The translations under genes and the position numbers were made by a program. This document shows positions 1 through 7,346 of a stretch of DNA of 9,639 bases, piece by piece. Origin of the DNA: an uncultured Bacteroidales bacterium (GTDB taxonomy: Bacteria > Bacteroidota > Bacteroidia > Bacteroidales > P3). The notes under the pieces were generated by a model. That model saw nothing but the letters and a program-made list of their open reading frames with translations, was not told the DNA's origin and searched no databases. Location of the stretch: contig CALEPD010000170.1 of NCBI GenBank assembly GCA_937910265.1, positions 1 to 9,639 of the forward strand, in the 5' to 3' direction. Position 1 is the first letter of the stretch. Each line of letters starts with the position of its first letter.

Positions 1-1083
1 ATGATAACCGCCATAAGGGCCACCCATGGTAAATATAAATATTGACGGGCAGTGCAACGAAAACCAATAATGGTCGCTGTTGGGTGCATTTTTACGAAGT
101 GCGATCTTTGCCCCAATCTCCATGGCATCATTGAGGGTTGTCAAACGTTTCACCAATGGTGCCGTTGACGAATCGGTGGCATTGACAATCATCAAACCAT
201 CCTCACCACCGCAAAAAAGGTCAATATTGCACAACATCTTAACCTTGGAAAGGTCGACCAAGGGATTCTTGACCGCAAATTCAGAACCACACAATCCGAC
301 CTCCTCTCCACTGAACAACATAAACACCATTGTGTAATACGGCTTGTCGACCATTGCCATGCGAGCAATATCAAGTACAGCGGCAACACCGCTTGCGTTG
401 TCGTGAGCACCCGGGAAGAGCAGATTGTCACCCATCATGCCACAATGATCATAGTGGGCAGAGTAAATCACCATCGTGTCCACCTGTCCCGGTATATATC
501 CGCATACATTTTGAGTTTGATAATCTTGATAATACACTGCACGATAATCCAACTGCATATTTCTCACCTTCCTGGGCATTTTAGAGTTCAAAACTTCTAT
601 ACAATAGGGGTGAGTGAGCGGTGTAGATGACGAAAAAGGAGAATATGTATCAAGTTGTTCTTTTCCAAAAATCCATACACTGTCAACCAACTGCTTATGG
701 TTTTGCTTGGTTGCAGGATTCTTTTTTTCATAGCGGGCTGCAGAAACAAGTCGGTAGTCCTTAAAAGGTTCAAGGAGCCGACCATTCAGTTTCAATGTTC
801 CGTCACCCTCAATACCGTATACGCCGTTAATAACATAATGCTGAAAATAATCATCTCCCATGGGTGTCAAGCCAATGCTGCGCATTTCCGAACGGAGATA
901 CTCGGCCGCCAACGAATCACCTCTGCGATTATAGGCTCGACCATAATACCTTTCGGACGATAATTCCTTAATCACCTTGCGTGCGTAAACACTATCGGGT
1001 GCACTGTTCACTGCATCTTCTTGAGCCACAAGAATGTGTGAAAACAGGGCTGCAACCAGCATCAAAATATACCTTTTACTCAT
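1..1083 (-). CDS. Secreted M28-family zinc metallopeptidase (3' end cut by window)
   Basis: This open frame reads without a stop from an ATG at 1083 to the left edge, giving 361 residues; the stop lies outside. Residues 1-20 form a signal peptide (basic SKR, hydrophobic core, cut expected at LVA|Q), so the enzyme should be exported to the periplasm or beyond. All metal and catalytic positions of the M28 (aminopeptidase Y/S-like) fold are visible: H210 and D212 in AHYDH, bridging D228 in PGAHDNASG, E260-E261 in SGEEVG, D288 in NIDL, and H338 in NSDH. By family knowledge it is a two-zinc exopeptidase releasing N-terminal amino acids; its substrate cannot be read here. Only a short tail should be missing, since Bacteroidetes members are usually about 330-370 residues. 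It lies 63 bases after the porin gene, behind a hairpin, and I see no clear promoter of its own. Cysteines at 214, 265, 285 and 291 flank the active-site motifs, which is unusual. Confidence 0.93.
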   Translation of the reverse strand, partial: MSKRYILMLVAALFSHILVAQEDAVNSAPDSVYARKVIKELSSERYYGRAYNRRGDSLAAEYLRSEMRSIGLTPMGDDYFQHYVINGVYGIEGDGTLKLNGRLLEPFKDYRLVSAARYEKKNPATKQNHKQLVDSVWIFGKEQLDTYSPFSSSTPLTHPYCIEVLNSKMPRKVRNMQLDYRAVYYQDYQTQNVCGYIPGQVDTMVIYSAHYDHCGMMGDNLLFPGAHDNASGVAAVLDIARMAMVDKPYYTMVFMLFSGEEVGLCGSEFAVKNPLVDLSKVKMLCNIDLFCGGEDGLMIVNATDSSTAPLVKRLTTLNDAMEIGAKIALRKNAPNSDHYWFSLHCPSIFIFTMGGPYGGYH

Positions 1084-1127
1084 ACAGCAATAAACTTGAT
1101 AACAATATGTTGTATAATATTATTAAA

Positions 1128-1146
1128 CCAACACTTCATGTATTGG
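1128..1146 (-). terminator. Hairpin directly after the porin stop codon, possible weak terminator
   Basis: On the minus strand the arms CCAATAC and GTGTTGG pair over seven positions, including one G-U, around a five-base ATGAA loop. The hairpin starts at the base after the porin stop and is followed by a T-rich but interrupted run (TTTAATAATATT). It could reduce read-through into the M28 gene. The stem is short and AT-rich, so this is a tentative call. Confidence 0.4.
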
Positions 1147-3288
1147 TTAATCATAGAATTTCCATATCAAACCATAGAATAAACCGAAATCACGGCCAGG
1201 ATAGTGCGGCATCAGAAAATAGGATGGATTGTTACCCGATTCCCACAAAGCATTAACGTGACCCACCTTCGCATACAACGTGGCTCGTTTGATTTGGAGA
1301 TTAACAAACACATCTCCCCAGAAATAATCACCAACCTCTACTTCCGACTGACGATAGAATGTTGCGGTAAAGGGATCATAGGCATCGGCATTGAATCCCG
1401 TTAAATAACGCACATCAAATCCTATCTGGGCTCGAAGTGCCCCATTAAACAGGTTCACATCAGCATAAACCGAATTTTTGCTTGCAAACATCGGTACCGG
1501 AATCTGCATTTGATCAGAGCTGTACTGAAGAAGTTGTTGCATATCAAAATGCAGCCATTTGTGTTTCAAACGACAAGTAAGGTTTGCTTGCATCAACCAT
1601 GCCGAACCTTCGGCTTGAACAACCTCACGGTTGACATTCATCCACACATTGTTGTGCACCTTGTTGGCTGCCATCTCAATGTTTACTGTTTTGGCGAAAT
1701 CGTATCGGCCCGAAAATTTATATGTGGTAATTGGATGCAACTCAACCGCATTGGAACTCAGACTATTCAAATACTGATACATATATTCCTTCTCGTCGCG
1801 TTGTGCATAAGCGGCAAACGACAGCACATGATTTTTAGCACTGTCTATAGGCATGGCGAGTTGAGCGACATATCTGAACAATGGCTCGTCGTTTTGCCAC
1901 ATGGACTCATATTGCTGAGCGGATATCGACAACAAATTGCGCTTGAAATACCATTCAACATCAGCAAAAGGGGATAGGGTAGAGGCATTTACCACCGAAG
2001 CGTCGGGCAATACCGCTGTTGCGACCGAAGGTTCAACTCCCACCTTCACCACCAACGGATTGACCCATCGGTAGGCCATATATGCATCATTACTCCAATA
2101 CATCGAAGTATTTACAGCAGACCACAGCGTGCCGTCGTTATCGTTGCCGCTGAACTGCCAACCTACACGGTCGTAGCGCACTTCCACACCAAAAACACCC
2201 GTATTGAAACACCGTGGAGTGCCGGGATGTATGGTATCGACAGCAATCAAACTATCCTTAACTTCCTCGCGCTGGGTGAATATCATGGTGTCGCGCACTT
2301 CCGTAACACCATCTACAACAATAGTATCCGAACGGTGAACAGTGTCAACAACCATAACCATATGCTTCTGATAGCGTGGTCTTATCACATCACTTTGTCG
2401 CACTGTGTTGTATGTATGGTGCGTCATCATCGACAAATCCCTGTACAGTGTCATTCCATCATACAACACAACGGGCACACCGCCCCGGTTGCTTGTCTCC
2501 CAGCAAAGAATATCGTCAACCACTCCTCCGTTTTCGGCCATTGTATAATGGTTGAGTATAATTGACGAGAACATCTGGTATCGGGAGTCCTTCGAATAGT
2601 AGTTGGAGGTAACATCGAGATAATGATTTTTAACCTTCGATTGAGTATAAACGCCGTCAGAGCATATCAGATCATAATCAAATGCGACATTCCATCTATC
2701 GGTAATATTCTGGGCATGAGAGAAATTAACATGATAATCCTTCTCAATCGAGCTTTGATATGTCAACTGCGTGAAAGGGCGCCAGGTTTGGTAGTAGTCA
2801 ATTGTCTGCTGGCGTTTGATATACCCGGAATACAACTGAGGCATCAAACGATACTCAAAAGGTTGTGCAAACTGACCATATATCCCATAATGGGCCTGAC
2901 CCTCGGAGCCTTTCGACAAATAATAATTACCATTTAAAGCATCAAGCCTGTCTGCGAACTGCATACCGGTCGGTTCGTTATCAGGATGCCATATTTCATG
3001 CAACTTAACCATTCGCGGGTAATAGCGAAATACCGCCACCGATTTCCACAATACTGAATCGGGTATTTCTTCATGATGCTCGATTCCCTTCAACTCGAAT
3101 GTTGAAGATGTATCATCGGTTTGATGGTTTGTTTGGTTGTATTGAGGTTGCAGGTTGTTGATATTCACCCCTGAAGAAGCGGGGTCGCGTTGTCTAAGAG
3201 CTGATGTTGGTGTAACTTGTGCTGATGCATATCGGACGATTTGCATCAACACAAGCAATACAACAATATGTTTCAAACACTTAGCCAC
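1147..3288 (-). CDS. Putative outer-membrane porin, Porin_10-like beta-barrel, 713 aa
   Basis: Residues 1-24 are a signal peptide (basic MAKCLK, hydrophobic core, cut near ASA|Q). Residues 25-75 are polar and probably disordered. The rest is rich in alternating aromatic and polar stretches typical of outer-membrane beta strands, and the chain ends in the aromatic strand GLIWKFYD, as expected for barrel assembly. Length and overall character fit the Bacteroidetes putative porin family (Pfam Porin_10); the assignment is from recall of the family, not a search. The substrate is unknown. A Val/Asp/Thr-rich stretch at about residues 309-358 looks like an enlarged loop. The start is GTG at 3288: the same frame has a TAA nine bases upstream (3295-3297), so no earlier start is possible, and the signal peptide begins right there. 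It follows trxB by 15 bases and is probably co-transcribed with it. Confidence 0.87.
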   Translation of the reverse strand: MAKCLKHIVVLLVLMQIVRYASAQVTPTSALRQRDPASSGVNINNLQPQYNQTNHQTDDTSSTFELKGIEHHEEIPDSVLWKSVAVFRYYPRMVKLHEIWHPDNEPTGMQFADRLDALNGNYYLSKGSEGQAHYGIYGQFAQPFEYRLMPQLYSGYIKRQQTIDYYQTWRPFTQLTYQSSIEKDYHVNFSHAQNITDRWNVAFDYDLICSDGVYTQSKVKNHYLDVTSNYYSKDSRYQMFSSIILNHYTMAENGGVVDDILCWETSNRGGVPVVLYDGMTLYRDLSMMTHHTYNTVRQSDVIRPRYQKHMVMVVDTVHRSDTIVVDGVTEVRDTMIFTQREEVKDSLIAVDTIHPGTPRCFNTGVFGVEVRYDRVGWQFSGNDNDGTLWSAVNTSMYWSNDAYMAYRWVNPLVVKVGVEPSVATAVLPDASVVNASTLSPFADVEWYFKRNLLSISAQQYESMWQNDEPLFRYVAQLAMPIDSAKNHVLSFAAYAQRDEKEYMYQYLNSLSSNAVELHPITTYKFSGRYDFAKTVNIEMAANKVHNNVWMNVNREVVQAEGSAWLMQANLTCRLKHKWLHFDMQQLLQYSSDQMQIPVPMFASKNSVYADVNLFNGALRAQIGFDVRYLTGFNADAYDPFTATFYRQSEVEVGDYFWGDVFVNLQIKRATLYAKVGHVNALWESGNNPSYFLMPHYPGRDFGLFYGLIWKFYD

Positions 3289-3303
3289 TGCGTTTTATAT
3301 CAA

Positions 3304-4233
3304 TTAATTTTCTTGGAGAAAACGTTCAACATCCATTGCAGCAACACAGCCTTTGCCGGCAGCGACACAGGCTTGACGGTAAAATGGATCACAAACGTCA
3401 CCTGCGGCAAAAATACCGGGGACATTGGTGGCGCTATGGGGATTGTTGACCTTGATATAGCCTTGCTCATCAAGCTCTATCTGACCTTCGAGGAAATCGG
3501 TGTTAGGTTTATGACCGATAGCCACAAAGAATCCAGCAACATCGATATGACGAAGCTCACCCGTTTTCACGTTACGGATGTCGGCTCCTGTAACACCCTC
3601 AAGATCATCACCGCAGATTTTTTCGGTGGTGGAATCCCAAAGCATTTCGATTTTTGGGTTGGTAAGAACCCTATGCTGCATGGCTTTGGAGGCACGCAAT
3701 TCGTTACGACGGTGAATCAAATACACCTTGTTGCACAAAGTTGAGAGATAGCAAGCCTCTTCGCAGGCAGTGTCACCACCACCAACAACAGCCACATCTA
3801 AATTCTTATAGAAATAGCCATCACAAGTAGCACATGCCGAGACCCCTTGACCGTACAACTGTTTTTCGCTGTCAAGACCCAACCAACGGGCTGATGCACC
3901 GGTAGCGATAATCACTGTTTCTGCCTCAATTTCATTACCGTGGTCATCCTCACATTTGAACGGACGGCTGCTGCAATCGATTTTGGTAATATATCCGGTA
4001 CGAATATCTGCACCGAAACGTTCAGCCTGCTTACGCAAATCGGCCATCATGGCAGTGCCGGCAGTACCTTCGGGGTAACCCGGGAAGTTCTCGATTTCGG
4101 TAGTGATGGTAAGCTGACCGCCAGGCTGCATACCTTCGTAAATGACCGGACGAATATCAGCACGTCCAGTATAGATGCCAGCCGTATAGCCAGCAGGGCC
4201 CGATCCAATGATCAAACAACGTGTGTGTTCCAT
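3304..4233 (-). CDS. trxB: Thioredoxin-disulfide reductase
   Basis: A cytosolic FAD enzyme that passes electrons from NADPH to thioredoxin. The 309-residue length is normal for the low-molecular-weight bacterial type. Visible in order are the FAD-binding GSGPAG (10-15), the GGQL segment (38-41), the redox-active CATC (134-137) followed by DG, the NADPH-binding GGGDTA (151-156) with the HRR motif (174-176) that selects NADPH, and the second FAD motif around AAGDV (276-280). No key residue is missing. The ATG at 4233 sits five bases after the stop of the flippase-like gene, and the AT-rich upstream sequence has no Shine-Dalgarno site, as is normal in Bacteroidetes. It probably belongs to the panD transcript. 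A thioredoxin gene is not in the window. Confidence 0.97.
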   Translation of the reverse strand: MEHTRCLIIGSGPAGYTAGIYTGRADIRPVIYEGMQPGGQLTITTEIENFPGYPEGTAGTAMMADLRKQAERFGADIRTGYITKIDCSSRPFKCEDDHGNEIEAETVIIATGASARWLGLDSEKQLYGQGVSACATCDGYFYKNLDVAVVGGGDTACEEACYLSTLCNKVYLIHRRNELRASKAMQHRVLTNPKIEMLWDSTTEKICGDDLEGVTGADIRNVKTGELRHIDVAGFFVAIGHKPNTDFLEGQIELDEQGYIKVNNPHSATNVPGIFAAGDVCDPFYRQACVAAGKGCVAAMDVERFLQEN

Positions 4234-4238
4234 AATTA

Positions 4239-5249
4239 TTAAATATTATTTGTTTTTTTCTTTAACACTGAGAAATATATGGTGTAAGCCAATCCGACTA
4301 CAATAACCACAACTTGCTGTGAGCTCCACAACAACCATCCTGCAGCCGTTCCCACTTCAAGTGACACTGCATACAAAGCCAATGCCATTTGCACCAACTT
4401 GGGATAAACGCCCAATCCGCCTTGCGAAAATGTCATGCCGACCGAGCCAAACAAGTACAGGGCAAACGCAGCTTTGAAGCCCAAACCCTGCGTTTCGGGA
4501 AATGCCTGAAAAATGATAACTCCGCCGAGCATATACAGCAAATAGATAAGCAGGCTGTAAAACACAAACAGGACAGTTCTTCTTCCGCCAAGATGAAATA
4601 TGCTCATTACGCCATCAATGCAGCCCCTCACAAACGCCCCCACTTTCTGTACAAATGGAACACGATTGAGTGTCTTGCGGAAAACTTTATACAGTACAAA
4701 AAACACAACAGCCATTACAACAACTATTGTGACAAGTGTACCCATTGTAGGCAGATTGTCAATCTTTTGCACCAATCCATCATACAGCCAATCCTTGATG
4801 TCATTGAACATGAACAAAAGTCCCAGTAGTACAACTATAACAAAAAGCACCACATCAACCAAACGCTCGGTCACAACTGTACCCACCGATTTCTGAACAG
4901 GTATATCATCGCTCGGTTTGAGCACTGCACAACGCAAAAATTCGCCGAGACGGGGGAAGGCCAAATTGGCCATATATGCCACTACAACGGCACCAAAAGT
5001 ATTGTTTAAAGAAGGGGAATAGCCTAACGGAGCATAAAGCAATTTCCAACGCAATGCACGGACAAAATGGCTGAACATACAGCAGAGCATGGCAATCAAC
5101 ACCCAAAAGTAATCGGCATTGATGAACGATTGCCATATTGCCTCCTTTTGGGTAGGCTCCAATTTAATAAGAAACCAATATATGAAAAATATGCCTATTC
5201 CCAGAAATATAACAAATCTAAGAATGCTGCTCCAGTTGATTTTTTGCAT
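4239..5249 (-). CDS. Flippase-like integral membrane protein (LPG_synthase_TM / UPF0104 family)
   Basis: A 336-residue protein with about eight hydrophobic segments (roughly 10-28, 47-62, 84-98, 130-147, 171-190, 227-248, 260-276 and 308-328). Family signatures visible are RALRW (64-68), the NLAFPRLGEFLR stretch (95-106) with conserved Pro, Gly and Glu, ERLVDV (128-133) and QGGLGVYP (276-283). These match the membrane half of MprF-type lysylphosphatidylglycerol synthases and related AglD-like proteins. The soluble aminoacyl-transferase half of MprF is absent, so this stand-alone form should not make lysyl-phosphatidylglycerol; lipid or polyprenyl-linked substrate translocation is the usual inference, and the substrate is unknown. 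Its ATG overlaps the panD stop by one base (TAATG), and trxB starts five bases after its own stop, so it is a middle gene of an operon. Confidence 0.88.
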   Translation of the reverse strand: MQKINWSSILRFVIFLGIGIFFIYWFLIKLEPTQKEAIWQSFINADYFWVLIAMLCCMFSHFVRALRWKLLYAPLGYSPSLNNTFGAVVVAYMANLAFPRLGEFLRCAVLKPSDDIPVQKSVGTVVTERLVDVVLFVIVVLLGLLFMFNDIKDWLYDGLVQKIDNLPTMGTLVTIVVVMAVVFFVLYKVFRKTLNRVPFVQKVGAFVRGCIDGVMSIFHLGGRRTVLFVFYSLLIYLLYMLGGVIIFQAFPETQGLGFKAAFALYLFGSVGMTFSQGGLGVYPKLVQMALALYAVSLEVGTAAGWLLWSSQQVVVIVVGLAYTIYFSVLKKKTNNI

Positions 5250-5590
5250 TATAATTTGTTATCGTTGGGAAAAATAACGGAGGGAGTCCATGATTTGGCC
5301 TCTTCAAAATCCATCTGAGCGTATGATGCTATGATTATCAAACTGCCTTTTGGAGCTTTGTGGGCGGCAGCTCCGTTGATGCCGATCACACCACTACCGC
5401 GTTTACCTTTTATAGCGTATGTTGAAAATCTTTCACCATTGGTAATGTTGTAAATATCCACTCTCTCGTTTTCAATTATATTGACTGCATCCATCAAATC
5501 CTCATCGATTGTAATACTTCCAATATAATCAAGGTCGGCTTCAGTTACCGTAACTCTATGTATTTTAGATTTTAATACTTCAATTAACAT
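5249..5590 (-). CDS. panD: Aspartate 1-decarboxylase proenzyme
   Basis: PanD converts L-aspartate to beta-alanine for pantothenate and coenzyme A synthesis. The 113-residue proenzyme cleaves itself between Gly24 and Ser25 in YIGSIT, turning Ser25 into the pyruvoyl cofactor. Other conserved active-site residues are present: Lys9, His11, Arg54, Tyr58 and Asn72 in NGAAA (72-76). Length is close to the usual 115-130. It is the first gene behind a near-perfect Bacteroides-type promoter, with only 14 bases between the -7 element and the ATG, so the leader is very short. The start of the flippase-like gene overlaps the stop by one base, which suggests translational coupling. panC, often beside panD, is not adjacent here. 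Confidence 0.97.
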   Translation of the reverse strand: MLIEVLKSKIHRVTVTEADLDYIGSITIDEDLMDAVNIIENERVDIYNITNGERFSTYAIKGKRGSGVIGINGAAAHKAPKGSLIIIASYAQMDFEEAKSWTPSVIFPNDNKL

Positions 5591-5604
5591 ACCTATTTTT
5601 TTTA

Positions 5605-5635
5605 CAAAGATACGATTAATATCTTAATTTACAAA
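5605..5635 (-). promoter_or_regulatory. Bacteroides-type sigma-ABfr promoter for the panD operon
   Basis: On the minus strand a -33 TTTG (5632-5635) is followed after 19 bases by TATCTTTG (5605-5612), an exact match to the -7 consensus TAnnTTTG. The panD ATG lies 14 bases downstream. The spacer holds a small palindrome-like ATTAA-GATA-TTAAT, which may be chance in AT-rich DNA. No terminator separates this promoter from the preceding small gene, which ends at 5658. Confidence 0.8.
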
Positions 5636-5657
5636 TAGATTCAGAATAGCAAACAGA

Positions 5658-6098
5658 TTAGAACAGTATCCAATAGAGCAACAAGACTATGATTAAAGTA
5701 TAGAGCATAATTTTGCGGGCCGGCACAGGTTGCAAATAATCGTCCTTCGAATTATCGAAACGGCGCTTAATACGTATACGGTCGCGTCGCGCATCCACAT
5801 GTTCATTGTCGGAATCGGACTCTTTTGCATTATTTCGCGACTGGGCACGCTTTGCCAGTTTTCCGGAGCGACGGTTGCGGCTATAGCTTTCACGGACACG
5901 CTGTTCAAAATAAGCCAATTCTGCATCAACGTTGTCTTGTTCGACATGTTCGTCGCTCTTGTCAACATTTTGTGACTCTTGCATCTCCTTAAGAAACGCA
6001 TGTCTTTTCTTTAGATTTTCCCATTTCTCCTTTTCCGGATCATAGAAACGGGGCTGGTAATGGAATTGTCTTGGTTTTTGAACATTAAACATTGGCAT
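5658..6098 (-). CDS. Small charged protein with one C-terminal membrane segment, function unknown
   Basis: I do not recognise a characterised family. From the ATG at 6098 the protein has 146 residues. The N-terminus (about 4-31) is rich in aromatic and basic residues (FNVQKPRQFHY, RFYDPEKEKW). Residues 30-125 are very rich in Lys, Arg, Glu, Asp and Gln, with no hydrophobic core, so they are likely helical or disordered. Residues 130-146 (IMLYTLIIVLLLYWILF) form a single membrane span at the extreme C-terminus. Without a signal peptide this predicts a tail-anchored protein with its bulk in the cytoplasm. The frame could start at a TTG at 6131, overlapping the cyclo-ligase stop by eight bases, but that adds 11 unremarkable residues and a weaker start codon. 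An ATG at 6092 is a further alternative. It is probably co-transcribed with the cyclo-ligase gene. Confidence 0.72.
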   Translation of the reverse strand: MPMFNVQKPRQFHYQPRFYDPEKEKWENLKKRHAFLKEMQESQNVDKSDEHVEQDNVDAELAYFEQRVRESYSRNRRSGKLAKRAQSRNNAKESDSDNEHVDARRDRIRIKRRFDNSKDDYLQPVPARKIMLYTLIIVLLLYWILF

Positions 6099-6123
6099 AA
6101 CGCATTCTTTTTTATTACAACTA

Positions 6124-6669
6124 TTATACAATTAAGCTTTCGGATACCACCTTATCCATCTTCACATCAAATGATTCAGTTGGCACTGCATCAACCATTT
6201 GAAAATCGAATGCAATGCCGACTTTACAGGCATTGGGCGTACCCTTCAACAATCGGTCGTAAAAACCGCGGCCACGTCCCATGCGATTTTTGCATTTATC
6301 GAATGCCACTCCTGGCACAACAATCATATCTATAGCATCGAGTTTGGTAAACAGAGGGCCAACAGGCTCCTCGATACCGAATTGCTCACCTTTTTGCATA
6401 CTGTGGCGACCCGTAAACTGGCGCAGCAGCAAATCGTCTCCGTCAACACATGGCAACAATATGGTTTTCGACTGATACCAGCGCTCGACAAAAGATTGAG
6501 TCTGCACTTCGTCCTCCATTGCCCAGTACAGAAGCACCGTTTTGGCATTGACAAATTCGTGCATCTGCTCAACTTTAGACAATATAGCAAGCGACCGACT
6601 TTGTTTTTCACAAAAAGGGACGGTCGACTTGACCGTCCTTATATACTTACGTAATTCTCTTTTATCCAT
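6124..6669 (-). CDS. 5-formyltetrahydrofolate cyclo-ligase
   Basis: This cytosolic enzyme uses ATP to convert 5-formyltetrahydrofolate to 5,10-methenyltetrahydrofolate, returning a stored or inhibitory folate to one-carbon metabolism (E. coli ygfA/fau). The 181-residue length is typical. Visible family features are the basic N-terminal helix (KRELRKYIR), the FGIEEP motif (97-102), VVPGVAFD (117-124), and the ATP-binding glycine-rich RMGRGRGFYDRLL (129-141). All are intact. It starts 40 bases after the DUF3127 gene, with no terminator between them, and its stop is close to the start of the small membrane-anchored protein gene. The three probably form one transcription unit. No Shine-Dalgarno site is visible. 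Confidence 0.94.
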   Translation of the reverse strand: MDKRELRKYIRTVKSTVPFCEKQSRSLAILSKVEQMHEFVNAKTVLLYWAMEDEVQTQSFVERWYQSKTILLPCVDGDDLLLRQFTGRHSMQKGEQFGIEEPVGPLFTKLDAIDMIVVPGVAFDKCKNRMGRGRGFYDRLLKGTPNACKVGIAFDFQMVDAVPTESFDVKMDKVVSESLIV

Positions 6670-6709
6670 TCTATTACGTTACTGAAACTAAAGCCATTAA
6701 AGACTACAT

Positions 6710-7123
6710 TCAGAATGGCAGGTCATTATCTGCATCGGATGGCATTGAGTTTGCCATAGGTTGAGCAAAACCACTTTGCGGAGCTGCAACAGGCTGTTGT
6801 GGAGCTGCTGTAGGTTGAGATTGCCAAGCATTGACTCCAGGAACCTGACCAGGCTGGATAGCCTGAATGAAACTGCAACGCAAATCGGTATACCAACGTT
6901 CGTTAAACTCGCGTGATTCGGGGTTAAAGCGAACATTGACCATACTGCCAACAGGAATATTGGCAACCATACTCAAGCGATCCTCGCCAAAGAGGGTAAA
7001 AGCTACCTGACGGGGATAATCGCCATCAGTTTCGATAACAAAGCCACCACGAACCCATGGTCCACGAGTCGACTCACCTCTCTGGGTGTCTAAAATTTTA
7101 ATAAGTCTTCCTTGTATTTCCAT
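6710..7123 (-). CDS. DUF3127 protein with SSB-like architecture
   Basis: A 137-residue protein matching my recall of DUF3127, a Bacteroidetes family of unknown function. Residues 1-91 look like a compact beta-rich domain (EIQGRLIKIL, GGFVIET, QVAFTLFG, MVNVRFNPESRE, RWYTDLRCSFIQAI). Residues 92-128 are a flexible linker rich in Gln, Pro and Ala. The chain ends in SDADNDLPF. A beta domain, a Q/P/A-rich linker and an acidic tail ending in Pro-Phe is the layout of single-stranded-DNA-binding protein, whose tail (DDDIPF in E. coli) recruits repair and replication partners. This suggests, but does not prove, nucleic-acid binding. The real housekeeping ssb is normally a separate gene. It is the first gene of the unit that includes the cyclo-ligase. 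Confidence 0.85.
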   Translation of the reverse strand: MEIQGRLIKILDTQRGESTRGPWVRGGFVIETDGDYPRQVAFTLFGEDRLSMVANIPVGSMVNVRFNPESREFNERWYTDLRCSFIQAIQPGQVPGVNAWQSQPTAAPQQPVAAPQSGFAQPMANSMPSDADNDLPF

Positions 7124-7183
7124 ATTATATTATTATTTATTATTCAAAAAATTACACAATACTGTCTCAGCATTGAAATATTA

Positions 7184-7191
7184 CAAAGATA
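7184..7191 (-). promoter_or_regulatory. Probable -7 promoter element upstream of the DUF3127 gene
   Basis: TATCTTTG on the minus strand matches TAnnTTTG exactly, the same octamer as in the panD promoter. It lies 60 bases before the DUF3127 ATG. I see no TTTG at the expected 19-21-base spacing upstream (only TTTT a little further out), so the -33 side is weak. The rest of the 244-base gap (7124-7367) shows no RNA gene and no convincing coding sequence. Confidence 0.5.
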
Positions 7192-7346
7192 TATAAAAAT
7201 ACGACATCTATGATAAAAAGTTATCAACCATTTACAACAACGCTCAAACAATCTCTTCCCATTTGAAATATTTGATTTTCTGCAGGGCAAATGCCAGCAG
7301 CATACAAGAACTTTTATCTAAAACAGGCAATGGAAATAGCGACAAC

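Noticed and set aside
1510..1977. 155-codon plus-strand frame inside the porin gene
   Set aside because: Antisense shadow of the porin coding sequence: low-complexity composition, no family features, no promoter or ribosome site.
3241..3744. 167-codon plus-strand frame across the trxB/porin junction
   Set aside because: Antisense to the conserved C-terminal part of TrxB, whose motifs explain the sequence.
5612..5631. Small ATTAA/TTAAT inverted repeat in the panD promoter spacer as an operator
   Set aside because: Five-base AT-only arms are expected by chance in such AT-rich DNA.
6099..6131. TTG start at 6131 for the small tail-anchored protein
   Set aside because: Adds 11 residues without family character and overlaps the cyclo-ligase stop; the ATG at 6098 is a stronger start codon at the natural N-terminus.
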